In this document: positions 23,265 to 34,652 of the stretch, piece after piece
Layout of the letters: every line of letters begins with the position of its first letter
Numbering within the stretch: the stretch's first letter is position 1
Origin: Urophycis tenuis
Lineage: Eukaryota; Chordata; Actinopteri; Gadiformes; Phycidae
Length of the DNA stretch: 64,000 nt
NCBI GenBank assembly: GCA_036785325.1
Contig: JAXIVH010000188.1
Coordinates: 82,001-146,000 of the forward strand
Reading direction: 5' to 3'
Made by a program: the position numbers and the translations under genes
The notes under the pieces: model-generated
The model's database searches: none
What the model saw: the letters and a program-made list of their open reading frames with translations, nothing else
Told to the model about the DNA's origin: nothing

Positions 23265-23759
23265 CTGAACCTCTGGTCCATATGCAAGTTTGGTAGATAT
23301 AGTATTTAGCAAGCTGACTGTTTAGTCAGATTCAACTTGTTATTCATGATTACAGTACGTTTGTCAGTACATGGATTTACAACATAGCAAACAGCATATG
23401 CATACAGCATATAGGCATACGTTTCCGATTCTAAAATATATTCCCTATCTTATCTGTTGTTCAACTGGTTATTACTGTTTTTTATTCATTGCTATATTAA
23501 GGTAATGATGACATAAAAACTAATGTTTAAGTAGACAATGTTTTTTGCTCTTGTTCAGCATAGAAAGCAGTGAAGAAATGATTTGCTAATAGTTTTCCAC
23601 AAATTCATGTTTTTTGTTTTTTTCATTTTTTTGATTGTTTTTCATTTAAAAATATTGGTGATGTGTTTTTGTTCACCAATGCTGTTGCTTATTGATTTGC
23701 TCTAGTTCACCACTGTTGTAGAGTGACCTCGAGGTGGGGAACGAACCAGCAACAAACGT

Positions 23760-24348
23760 TGTCACGGGGAAAAAATTATTATTTATTTGTTAAAAAACAC
23801 AAATAATTAAAAAAAACCTGTTTAACAAACAATGAAACAGAAAAACGAAGCCACAAGTACCTGTACCAATAAACAAAAATATAGAGGGAAGCGGCAAACC
23901 GAACATTCGGCTTCTAAACACGACCGCACTAAATATGTGACGCACTCAAGGCAATGCTCACGACTGGCTCTCTCTCACACACACACGTGCGCATCAAACA
24001 TAGAGAAGCCCCTCATCACTTCCCACAGCGGAAGCTTAAATGAGCTCGGACACAGCTCTCACACCTGCAGCTGATCAGGTGATTAGTTCAATTAAACTCG
24101 GCTATAATCAGCCCACGAACAGGCTACCACGGCCCGATAGACGCGGGGTAGATCTCCCCCCTCACGGCGCGACACGCGCAAAACAATCAATACATTTAAA
24201 TAAACACAGACATAGCGAACACATACACTAGACATAATCACGTAGCCGAAATACATTAGACAGATAGAAAGTATGTGACATAAGACAAAAACGAACGGTA
24301 ATCAAAATAATAAAATATATAGTGCGGGGTGAGGTTCACCCCGTCACA
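23760..24348. mobile_element. Probable solo LTR or MITE
   Basis: GTTGTCACGGGG (23758-23769) and CCCCGTCACAAC (24339-24350) are exact reverse complements, with TG...CA at the edges, as in Ty3/Gypsy LTRs. The 589 bp between has no coding. I found no clear target duplication, so a MITE remains possible. It lies inside element W. Confidence 0.5.
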
Positions 24349-24769
24349 ACCACATAGAGCAAAAGAAAAATAGTTTTTAAAGGGAATTTGCCTATCTATG
24401 TCATTTCCGCCACACCATGTCATTTCCACCGCAATGCATATTTTTAAGTAAAACATAAAAAAAACATACAATCAAACTAACTATATTCAGTGGTGTTGAC
24501 AATTGCCCAGTTAGGGGTAAGATATGTGTATACATTTTGAGAAATACATGATTTTGAGCTATTATAAGTGACTGAAATGTTCCAGTGCCCTGTTTTTAGG
24601 TGCTTTTTAGTACAAACATTGTAAAATCTTTACAGGTACATTTCTGAAAAATAAATGAATTACAAATTTGAACAGAGATGTGTGTGCTATTTTATCAGAT
24701 ATATTTATAACAGAAGATATTTCATTATTTTCTCTTAAACAAATGTTTTGTTATGTGATGGAAATGACG

Positions 24770-24955
24770 TTTTCTTTGTCTATCTGATAAAAATGGCACA
24801 AAAAATTATATTATTCAATATAAATCAGCACAGCCAACTATAGGGAAGGTTTCTAGACAGATTGAGAAACTAACTAATACAAAAAACATGTTTATAGAAA
24901 CATTTTTATTTTCTGAAACTGTCTAGCTCAAAGAGTACCATAGTTGAAGAATTAC

Positions 24956-24989
<34 letters not shown>

Positions 24990-26084
24990 TATTCTATATA
25001 AATATAGATAAATAGATACTTTATTGATCCCCTTGGGGAAATTCACTTCATTGTTTACATTTTGCTTTGCTTGCTGATTGGCTATAAAGTTCTTATCGTC
25101 ACGTTATGCGACAAGATCTCTTTTTAGTAACAACTTGCGCACTACCAAATATTTACTAGCTAAGACATTGCCTACGTTGGTGTGGTGCAACCGAAATTAG
25201 TAAACGGCTAGTTTGAAACTACCTAGTAACAACAAAGGATTTAGGAATGACTAAATGCTTGAATTTAGTAATGACTTGCGCAAAACTGGTGCAACCCAGT
25301 CCAGATGAGCCCCAGATGTAAAATATGACTCACAGATCTGGGCCAGAGCCATACCGCATGTCATGGCATTAATAACTATTCTGGGCCAGTGCTGGCTAAG
25401 ATCTGTTCCTGATCCGTAATCCAAATCCATTCCGGTATTGGGCCGTTGTGAAGCTCATCTCCGATGCGGACCCGTTTAGCAGATCAGCGCCAAATGCTAC
25501 TAAATATTTGGCCCACATCTGGCCCAGTTAACTTTTGCTGTCTGGGTAGAAACTTCTGCCTCTTTCCCACTCACCATATCCACACAATTCTCCACAACAA
25601 CTGACCCAATACTCTATTTCAATCTGCTACACTGCCTCGTTTCTTCTTGTTGTTTACTACTAGTAGTTGGCTTTATGCGCACCTCCGCCACCTTCTGCTC
25701 TGGAATGCACACGCTTCGCTTATGAGAAAAAGGAGCAGCGCATGAACCGAACGCAACACACGCGAATCGTACCAAGACAGTCGAACCGAACAATTCGGAC
25801 GGTTTTCATAAACCGTCCCATCCATGGGCGTAGGTTTGGTTTGAAATGTGCTGGGGAGAGAGACGCATTCGGAAGTGCATTTTCAGAAGTGCTGGGTACG
25901 ATGACGCGCTTTTTCCCCCCTTTCGCGCAGGTCATGTTAATTAATAAAAATGTATACAAAAATGTGATTATGTCCAACACGTTTTATGAAGAAGAAAGGC
26001 AAGCCTAAGTTTTCAAAAAGCATTAGACATTTGACCTACTATCTTCTGCTTCATGTGACAATGTGATGACATGATCGTACTCAA
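24770..26084. other. Repeat-like spacer, no gene seen
   Basis: Holds an AT microsatellite, a tactttattgatccccttgg stretch (25018-25037) known as a tail of dispersed fish repeats, and several gggccag/tgggcca phrases (25330-25530) followed by TTTTGCTGTCTGGG, which may be the end of an old DNA element. An open frame at 25667-26008 has no recognisable product. Confidence 0.5.
24957..24990. repeat. AT dinucleotide microsatellite
   Basis: Uninterrupted alternating a/t for about 30 bp. Confidence 0.95.
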
Positions 26085-26354
26085 CTTTGGTAAAGTTGGA
26101 AAGATATTCACAGATTCTGACTTCCGGGATCAATAAGTCTGAGACGAAACGTTGTTCAAACACAAATGATGCCTCTTTCACATCGTAACAGCATAGACTA
26201 CGAGCTACAAGAACCAAAAACCCGTTTTTTACAAAAGCAAGCCGTCCTCCGAGCTGCACGGATAACATTGATCTCTACGTGCAGCTGGCGGTCAGACGAT
26301 TGCGCAGGGACCGTCTGCAAATTGCAATTCCATGAAAGACACTGCAAACAAAAA
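26085..26354 (+). repeat. Long inverted repeat, left copy
   Basis: Reverse complement of 63574-63842 over about 270 bp with few mismatches. It begins near ttggtaaagttggaaagata and runs into the satellite at about 26355. Confidence 0.85.
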
Positions 26355-26495
26355 TCAATAACTCCACTGTTATACAGTATAGTGACTCCAAAATCACTCC
26401 ACACATCAACAGTCTCCTCATGGTCATACTACAACAGTTGTTTTGGAGAAAACAGGTTTTGCATAATTTTGGTGATTTTTTATTGAGATATATCA
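26355..26495 (-). repeat. 160-bp satellite, left array, first part
   Basis: One unit in the orientation opposite to the right-hand array (tactccac/ctgttatac, caacagtctcctcatggtca, gagaaaacaggttttgcata). A piggyBac insertion at TTAA 26496-26499 separates it from the units at 33531-33865. Confidence 0.9.
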
Positions 26496-27217
26496 TTAAT
26501 GCCCGCTCAACCATATGGTTGAGCACATTTTGGGTCACTGTATCTCAATGAGATGAGTGCCTAACTTAGCTTAACCTGGTTGAGCCATCTCTACCACTTG
26601 GTTGAGGTACGTTATGCTAAAAAAAATCCACTAGATGGCACTGTGTCTTTAAATAGTATTGTTCTTCTTCCCCCCTCCAACCAGGAAGTCAGAAACACAA
26701 AAATCCTTTGCGACATATTGACTATTTTTAGTAAAACTTTGAAAGGTAGGAATAATTTTTTGACATATGATAGTGTTAGAGACCTTACTAAACAGAATTA
26801 AGTTACTTGATACCACCTAAAAACCTAAATTAAATGTCTAATAATTTTTTAAAAACATGCTCGACCAAATAGTTGATTTGTCGCTTTATGGTAAATGTAG
26901 CAAATTAACTAGAGTAATTAAAATGTACTTTTTTGCTATAAAATCAAAACTTATTTTCATCTATTGCTGTAAATGTGAAACATTAAGTGTTATTACAATG
27001 TTATACATCATGAATATGCTGAGAGAATTATTTTACAAAGTAATTTTTGTGACTTTCTGAGTTGATATTAGTAAATATGGTAAAACTCTAGAATAAATGT
27101 GGAAAAATCATAATTTTCGCAACTAATTCCCTTTTAACTAAATGACACAGGCTGGTATACTAATATTACTACCGTTTTTAATAAGAATTTCATTTTAACT
27201 TGTTCTACAACTACTAG

Positions 27218-27644
27218 ATGAACACTAAAACCTTCTATGGTGCAAGGCCGCGCACTCTTCTGGCCCTCGTACCAGAAAATCCTCAGGAATCTGATGGTGA
27301 TCTGAGTGATGATGATGACCAAGTAGAAGATCCTGATTATCAGCCCACACAAGCAGATGGTACTGGAGACAGCTCTTTTGAATCCCTGGATGAGGAGGAG
27401 GCTCCCTCAACAAGCAGAGCTTCTACACAGCCACCTCTTAAGAAGAGCAGATAAAAAGGGAAACGCACCCTAAAAACTGTTTCCTTGGAGGAGCCAGATG
27501 ACAACCCTGACCCAAGTTACACCCCAAGCTCAAACAAAAGCTCAAGAAGAATCTGGAAGCATGAAGACATTGAGGAATTCCAGGTTCCGAATTCAAGATT
27601 TGAACCCCCTGAAGCTGTACACTCAGCCTTCCAGTACTTCAAAA
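27218..27644 (+). pseudogene. piggyBac no. 1 transposase, N-terminal part
   Basis: From ATG 27218 an acidic N-terminus (runs of Asp/Glu with SDDDDQVEDPDYQP) goes to a stop at 27452-27454. It continues as an acidic region (27485 on: EEPDDNPDPSYTPSS) and reaches EAVHSAFQYFKM at about 27644, where the LINE enters. Acidic low-complexity N-termini are normal in this family. Confidence 0.65.
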
Positions 27645-30600
27645 TGCACTTCACTTCTCTCACTTCGCTTCTCCACCCGTTTCCCCGCTTCTCTCCACCC
27701 GCGATTTTTTTTTCTCCTACAGTTCGCTTTGGCAAATTATAATATCTTAACGAGCCTTGTGCCCTGTTATCCTGGATCCTTTTCTACCGGTGGGGTAGCT
27801 AGGTGGCTAGGAACCTACCTGCTACAGACGACTTCCAGCTGTCAGCCTTGTCCCACCTGGAAAAGGGCTCTTGTTGCTCTCTTGGATCCAACCATAATTT
27901 CGCCCTGACGGACAATTTTTGGACAATTGACGGACAATTTTTCCTCACTCCCACCATAGTCCCAGCATTTGGTACTAACGCTGTCTGCCTTGCAGTTAGC
28001 GAGGCTAGGCAGCACTTGGTCAGCATGGTATTCAGCTATACCAGCTTGCAACTCCGCCGACTAAACCCTGCAACTACTCCTGGACTTAACATCCCCATCA
28101 TCAACGAACTTGGACTCCCTCGCCGCCGTCGTTACATTCACAGAGGCTCCGGTCGGAAATTCATCTTCCATAACACGCAAAGCTGCTCTGTTACAAACAT
28201 CCCGTCTCTCTGGTCACCTGTTGCACGTCTGACGCGTCATCGGAGCGCCGTCGCCATGGCTACCATCAACACGGGACCGCGAGATTCCCGCACTCCTGGC
28301 TGGATGGATTTCACGAAATGGATCGTGAAATGGACTCCAGTCTGCGCGGAGTGGACTTCAATGTTCTACGATCTGTACTGAGATTCACCCCACAGTCATT
28401 GGTCAAATTTGAACTTTTTAACACTCAATCCATCAACAATAAATCCACCCTGATTGAAGAACATATCAGGGATAAAGGACTCGACTTCATGTGCTTAACA
28501 GAAACCTGGCATCAGCCAGAGGTTGACTCTGCCCTAAATGAAGCTTGTCCTCCAGGTTACAGTTACTTGGAGGCAGCTCGCAGCACTGGCCGCGGTGGTG
28601 GCCTTGCTGTCATTCATCGACAGGACCTGGAGTTGTCCCCCATCCCACAATATCCTCCTGCGAGTGTCTTGCATTTAAATGTAAGCCCCCTTTTCCCATG
28701 ACTGTTCTCCTCATCTACCGGCCCCCAAAACTCAACTCTGCTTTCATCCCGGAAATGACTGATCTCCTCATAACACTCTGTTCTACCTCTGCCACTATCA
28801 TAATCCTGGGAGATATAAATATTCATGTCGACACCCCCTCATGCCACTTCGCTGCCGATTTCCTCCAGTGACTGGACTCCCTCAATCTACAACAACATGT
28901 TGATGTCCCCACACATTCCAGGGGACACACACTCGATCTGGTCATCTCTAACTCCGCCCCCATCAGAAACCTACAGGTTTACGATCTTGGTGTTTCTGAT
29001 CACAAGGTTGTATCAACGGAGTTGCCCTTTCCTTCCCCCCACTCCAAACCCAAGCGGCAGATCCACTTCAGGAACCTGAAAAACATCAATGCGGATGCCC
29101 TGGCCCTGGACCTTCGACTTCTCACCTCTGGCTCTACTGACTTCCTCTTAGTGGATTTTTACAATCAGTCCCTGAGTAATCTCCTGGACCTCTATGCCCC
29201 CTTAAAATCAAGGTCAGTTTCATTTTCGCGCTCAGCACCCTGGTACACCTGCGAGCTGCGGAAGATGAAGATGGCTGGGCGTGTCCTTGAGCGGCGGCTC
29301 AAGGCCTCTGGACTGTCTGTCCACAAACAAGCATACAGGGAACACAGGAGGGCATATGCAGAAGCTCTGAGAGATGCACGGTCCAGGTTTTACTCTACCA
29401 TCATCAACAACAGCACTGGTAACTCCAAACAACTCTTTTCTACAATAAACCACCTTCTCAAACCCCCTGCACCCTCCCATTCTGAGGTCACCGAGGAGAG
29501 GTGCAACATGCATATCAGTTTCTTCAAACAAAAAGTTGAGAACATCCGCTCTCTCCTCTTCACCACTGCTGCCCTGCCCCCCCCTACTGCCGACTCACCG
29601 TTTGTGATTGTCCAGCCCCTCTGCAACTTCTATGATGTCACGCAGGAAGAGGTGGAGGACATCATCAGAAAAATGAAGACATCCACCTGTGCCTTGGACC
29701 CTTTCCCCTCAGCCCTGCTGAAGGCCAACATCTCTGCTATCTCTCCACTCATCACTAAGATCATAAACCAGTCCCTCCTGGTCGGCCATATTCCATCTGC
29801 GTTAAAAACTGCTGTCATCAAACCATTACTGAAAAAACCCACTCTGGATCCAGAAGTCCTCTCCAACTACAGGCCCATCTCCAATCTTCCATTCCTGTCA
29901 AAGGTTCTGGAAAAAACAGTTGCAGCTCAACTTCAGGATCACCTCAAACACAACAACCTCTTTGAGAAGTTTCAGTCTGGTTTTCGCCCCGGCCATAGCA
30001 CTGAAACAGCCTTGGTCAAGGTCACAAATGACCTCCTGCTGTCAGCAGACACCGGTTCCCCATCTCTCCTCATCCTCTTGGACCTAACAGCTGCTTTCGA
30101 TACGGTTGACCACAGCATCCTCCTCCACCGCCTAAAATACACCATTGGACTCTCAGAAACTGTACACCACTGGTTCACTTCGTATCTGACCAATAGAACT
30201 GAGCACGTTGCCCTCGGTAAAGCAAAATCACTCACCCATAACGTCACCTGCGGTGTCCCTCAGGGCTCAGTGCTGGGCCCCACCCTTTTCTCCCTCTACC
30301 TGCTCTCCCTGGGCAATGTCATCAGCAAGCATGGGTTATCCTACCATTGCTATGCTGATGACACACAATTATACTTAAGGACAATCCCCACTTCCTCTGC
30401 TCCCCTGCCAACGTCCACCCTGACCACCTGCCTGGAGGAGATAGAGGCGTGGATGAAGCTCAATTTCCTACAGCTAAACACTTCCAAAACAGAAGCCATC
30501 CTAGTCGGCACACCACATCAGCTCCGCTCTTCTACCATCACCAGTATCACCTTCTCTGGCCAGAACATCCCCCTTTCCACATCTGTCACTAACCTGGGTG

Positions 30601-31335
30601 TTAAAATGGACTCTCAACTTACCTTTGACACCCACATCAAACACCTCTGCAAGATCTCATTTCACCACCTCAGAAACATCGCTAAACTCCGTCCAACACT
30701 TACCCTGGGTGATGCAGAGAAGCTCGTCCACGCCTTTGTCTCCTCCAGGCTGGACTCCTGCAACGCACTCCTCATCGGGATCTCTGGCAAGAGCATACAG
30801 AGACTCCAATACATTCAGAACAGCGCTGCCAGGATCCCGATGAGGGTGCGCAAACATGACCACATCACCCCCATCCTGAAATCGCTCCACTGGCTCCCGG
30901 TCCCACTCAGAATTCAGTACAAGGTCTCCCTTCTCACCCACCATTGCATTCATGGTCACGCCCCCCCCCCCCCCCTACCTCAGGGAACTCCTCACCCCCC
31001 AGACCTCCTCACGCTCCCTCCGCTCTGCAGCCACAAACACGCTCCAAGTCCCCAGAACCAAGCTCCACACCATGGGTGACCGGGCTTTTTCCTCTGCTGC
31101 CCCGAAGCTGTGGAATGCCCTCCCTGACCACCTCAGGGCCCCAGACTACAGATGCTTTTAAACGAGGCCTAAAAACCTATCTCTTTACAAAAGCATTCTG
31201 CTAAATGTTTTTTAAAACTATTTATTGCCATTTCTGTTTTTAATTGTATAAATTCCAACTGTTTTTAATCCCTTCTCTGCTCTGTAGCACTTTGAGATTG
31301 CTCAAATGTAAAGTGCAATACAAATAAAATACATT
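27645..31335 (+). mobile_element. L2/Rex1-group LINE no. 3
   Basis: The 5' region has an open frame (27803-28381) with the Arg-rich PRRRRYIHRGSGRKF. Endonuclease, RT and a 3' UTR follow, ending in tagcactttgagattgctc and tgcaatacaaataaaat, a common tail of fish CR1/L2/Rex1 LINEs. It sits between FQYFKM and FTNEMIEHIA of the piggyBac transposase. The protein differs strongly from the two L2 copies at 8 and 16 kb (YADDTQLY instead of FADDT). Confidence 0.75.
28381..31204 (+). pseudogene. LINE no. 3 endonuclease and RT
   Basis: The endonuclease starts in 28318-28701 (FNTQSINNKS, CLTETWH) and, after a frameshift near 28680, continues with LLIYRPPK and LGDINIHVD to an in-frame TGA at 28869-28871; VSDHKVVSTE follows. 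RT lies in 29022-31079: LSNYRPISNLPFLSKVLEK, LLDLTAAFDTVDHSILL, GVPQGSVLGPTLFSLYLL and YADDTQLYL. A C-terminal SLHWLPVPLRIQYKV motif and a C-run (about 30960-30974) come before a final frameshift. Three lesions in all, so it is inactive. Confidence 0.75.
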
Positions 31336-32762
31336 ATTCACTAATGAGATGATTGAACATATCGCACATCATACCAATTTGTACTCTGCTCAAGAGTTGG
31401 CGGATCCAATCAAGACTAGCCCTGAAGAGATAGAGCATTTCTTAGCGATCCTTCTCTTTATGGGTGTTTTCAATTTCCCCATCGCTGGAGGACTACTGGC
31501 ACCATGAATCACGTTTCAATGTGATAGCTGATATCATGCCAAGGAGGAGATTCTAGCTGTTACGCCGATACATTAATTTAAATGATAATCAGCAGTGCAA
31601 TGAGAGTCCGGACCGATTTTACAAAATCCATCCCCTTTTTGAAATGCTTCATGAGCGGTGTCTCCTGATACCATCCACTCACAAGCACAGTGTGGATGAG
31701 GTCATGGTAGCATATAAAGGCACAAGGGCTGGCACCCTCTGCCAGTATATCGCCAACAAGCCAGACAAGTGGGGCTTTAAATTATTCTGTCGAGCAAGTT
31801 CATCTGGCATCATCCACGACTTTCTGCTTTATCAAGGGGTATCCACGTTCTTCAATGTTGCCCTCAGTGAACAGGAACAAACGCTACTTCTGGGAGCAAA
31901 AGTGGTGACAACGCTGTGCAAAACCATAAAAGAGCCCCAGTTGTCTGTTGTCTTTTGTGATAACTTCTTCACAAGTTTCAACTTGGTCCAGAACCTGCAC
32001 ACTGCCCTGGGTGTCAAGTGCATCGGCACCGTACGACCAAATCGCACTGGTGGAGCTCCCTTGATGGCAGACAAAGACCTGATGAAAATGGGGCTTGGAG
32101 CCTGTGATTATAGGGCTGCTGAAGGGGTTATTGCAGTGAAATGGTTCGATAACAAATGTGTCAACCTGCTGAGTAATGCCTGTGGGATCATGCCTTTTTC
32201 AACAGTGAAACGGTGGTGCAGAGAGTCCCGCGCAAAGATCGCCATCCCGTGCCCATCACTCATCCCTGCCTACAATGAGCATATGGGAGGAATCGATCTT
32301 TCCGACATGCTTGTACACCTGTACAAGACCCTGGCCAAGTCAAGGAGATGGTATGTCCCCCTGTTCGGATACATCCTTGACCTCTGCATCGCAAATTCCT
32401 GGCTGCTCTACAAAAGGGACAGTGGCCTCCTGAACGAGAAACCCATGCCTCTCAAACGGTTCCGCCTGGCAGTCGCCCACAGTTTGAACCAGTTCAATAA
32501 GCCAGCATCCAAAGTTGGCCGACCATCTTTCAGCGCTCCACCAACAGAGAAGACAAGGAGCTACAGCCCAAGACCCTCACGACCAAAACCACAACCAGAT
32601 GTGCGCTACGACAACTTGGGACACTGGCCTGTTCACTGTGAAAAGCGAGGGCGATGCAACCATTGTCCAAAGGGAGTGTCTAGGTGGAAATGCAACAAAT
32701 GCAGTGTTTTCCTGTGTTTGAATGCAAAACAGGAATGCTTTGCAGCATATCACCAGAGGTAA
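31336..32762 (+). pseudogene. piggyBac no. 1 transposase, catalytic part
   Basis: After the LINE, FTNEMIEHIAHHTNLYSAQE runs on with one frameshift (near 31490) and a stop (31552-31554) before the long intact frame 31644-32762. The DDD residues of piggyBac lie in HSVDEVMVAYKG, VFCDNFFTSF and GGIDLSDML. A C-terminal cysteine-rich domain (CNHC, CNKCSVFLC and further Cys/His) follows. piggyBac enzymes cut at TTAA without footprints. All catalytic residues remain, but the upstream breaks inactivate it. Confidence 0.85.
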
Positions 32763-33530
32763 AGTGGATCTAATGCACAAAAAGCATTTGTGCTGTTGTA
32801 CAACCACACAGATGAGGTTTTTTTAGGTGAAAAGGTCAAAAATGTGATATTTTAATATGTTTGGCAATGTTTTTTCAAAGTTTAAATGGAAACCAGCAAT
32901 ACTAGTTCAATCAATCCACGAGAAATGTGACTCTTGTGTCCCATAAAACATGGCTGCTGTTGCACCAACACAGATGAGGTGTGTTGAGATATTAAAGCGA
33001 GAAATGCAAATGTTTATATTGTTTTGCAGTATTTTCTTTTCCTTTTTTAATGCAAAAATGAATGTTTTGCACTGTTACATATAATCAGAAGTGGATTGAA
33101 TGTGAGAATTTTGTGCTGTTGCACTTTAACACAGATACAGTCAAGATGGGAAAATTAGAAATGTTCGAAGCAATATTTTCCTTGTTCGAAGCAATATTTT
33201 CCTTGGTTGATATAAAAACCAGCAGTGTTTTGTGGCATACTGACAGAAATAAAGTGTATCCAGTGCCCCAGACATTTTTTGTTGTTTATTTCTTCATAAA
33301 TTAGCATTTTATTTTAATTTATCTACTGTTCCTGGTATTTTCATGAAGTTATACACTTAAACCACTAACTGAAATCTCAACCGTTTGGTAGAGATCAATA
33401 TTTTAAAAATCACAGGGTCTGTTAAAAAAAAAAATCATTGATTTTTTTATGACTCACCCAAGGGTAAAAGAAATGCAAAGAAAAAAAATGTTTCACAGTT
33501 TTTTTCTTGGTGGGGTTGTTAAAGGGTTAA

Positions 33531-33865
33531 TAACTTCAATAATAATCAATAACTCCACTGTTATACTGTATTGAGACTCCAAAATCACTCCACACATCAA
33601 CAGTCTCCTCGTGGTCATACTACAACAGTTGTTTTGGAGAAAACAGGTTTTGCATAATTTTGGTGATTTTTTTATTGAGATATATCATTAATAACTTCAA
33701 TATTAATAAATAACTGCACTGTTATACAGTATAATGACTCCAAAATCACTCCACACATCAACAGTCTCCTCGTGGTCAGACTACAACAGTTGTTTTGGAG
33801 AAAACAGGTTTTGCATAATTTTGGTGATTTTTTATTGAGATATATCATTAATAACTTCAATATCA
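33531..33865 (-). repeat. 160-bp satellite, left array, second part
   Basis: Two units with about 160-bp spacing between the taactccactgttata phrases, continuing the unit interrupted at 26495. Confidence 0.9.
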
Positions 33866-34652
33866 GTTAACTTTAACATCAATAGCAGTTTCTCGGGTGC
33901 TGTGCTCATGATCACCTCGTGGGATGATGTCATGATCATTTCCTAGCCAATCATGAGCAAGCTCCAATTAAGCTCTATCTGGAGAGACCGACACTGCCAT
34001 ATTTTTACTGCAGTATTTACAAGAAGAGCAGAAGAGAAGGAATATTTTGCTGATTTGATTCGGAAAATTAGTCTCCAATCCCTTTCTAAGGATATGTGTA
34101 AGTTGTTGTTTTTTTTTATTGCCATTTCATAGTTTTTTCAGATAATGCTTTCATGTTCTTGCTTGACATGCTTTTCATGTCTGTCTGTCTGTTCTGACCC
34201 AGAAATGTATATTTGAGTTGAGCAGACCAAATTCACAGCACCTACAAATAACATTATACACATAGCTGAATATTACTCTCAGATACCGTCCACCATTTAA
34301 TAAGTTGGCTATGAATGGAAGGACACTCGGTTTTTTTTTACCCAGCCTCTTGAGGTCGACTCGCGCGCTGGCGCATTTCGGGATTGCAAATATAGGCGAT
34401 GAGTTGCAACAGTCATTATAGTCGCCCACCAGAGGGAGCTGTAACACAATTTAAGCATAAAAAATGTGGACCACACTTACCTTACCTTTTTTTCTTTACA
34501 TTCATAGTGAATCACATGGTTAAGTTATGTTAATTTAAATTGACAACTGCAGTTTCAGGACCTTAGACACGTTTTTTTATATTTACTTTCTCTTAATATA
34601 AATAAAAGTTTTGCCTGTCCCTCTTTTCCTATAGGTCTTTTAATTTAAAGAA

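Larger units (their letters stand above)
12209..24769 (+). mobile_element. Element W: D-D-E transposon of unclear superfamily
   Basis: A transposase gene is split into 12771-14516 and 22531-23264 by an ISL2EU insertion. A motif close to TGTCATTTCCACCAC recurs near both ends: 12209, 12531, 12546 and 12571 (inverted), then 24399, 24418 and 24755 (inverted). It is found nowhere else that I noticed in the window. Such subterminal repeats often bind transposase. I could not fix the exact ends or a target duplication, so the limits given are the outermost motif copies. Confidence 0.55.
26500..33526 (+). mobile_element. piggyBac transposon no. 1, with L2 inside
   Basis: TTAA stands on both sides (26496-26499 and 33527-33530), and the satellite unit is continuous once the insert is removed. 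The right end reads ttgttaaaggg before TTAA, typical of piggyBac. The left end (tgcccgctcaacc) matches it only loosely. It encodes a transposase split by an L2-like LINE. The 700 bp after the gene (32763-33526) are AT-rich with no further coding. Confidence 0.75.

Noticed and set aside
25667..26008. Open frame of 113 codons before the left inverted end
   Set aside because: No recognisable motif, biased composition and no splice or partner evidence; also overlapped by an antisense frame.
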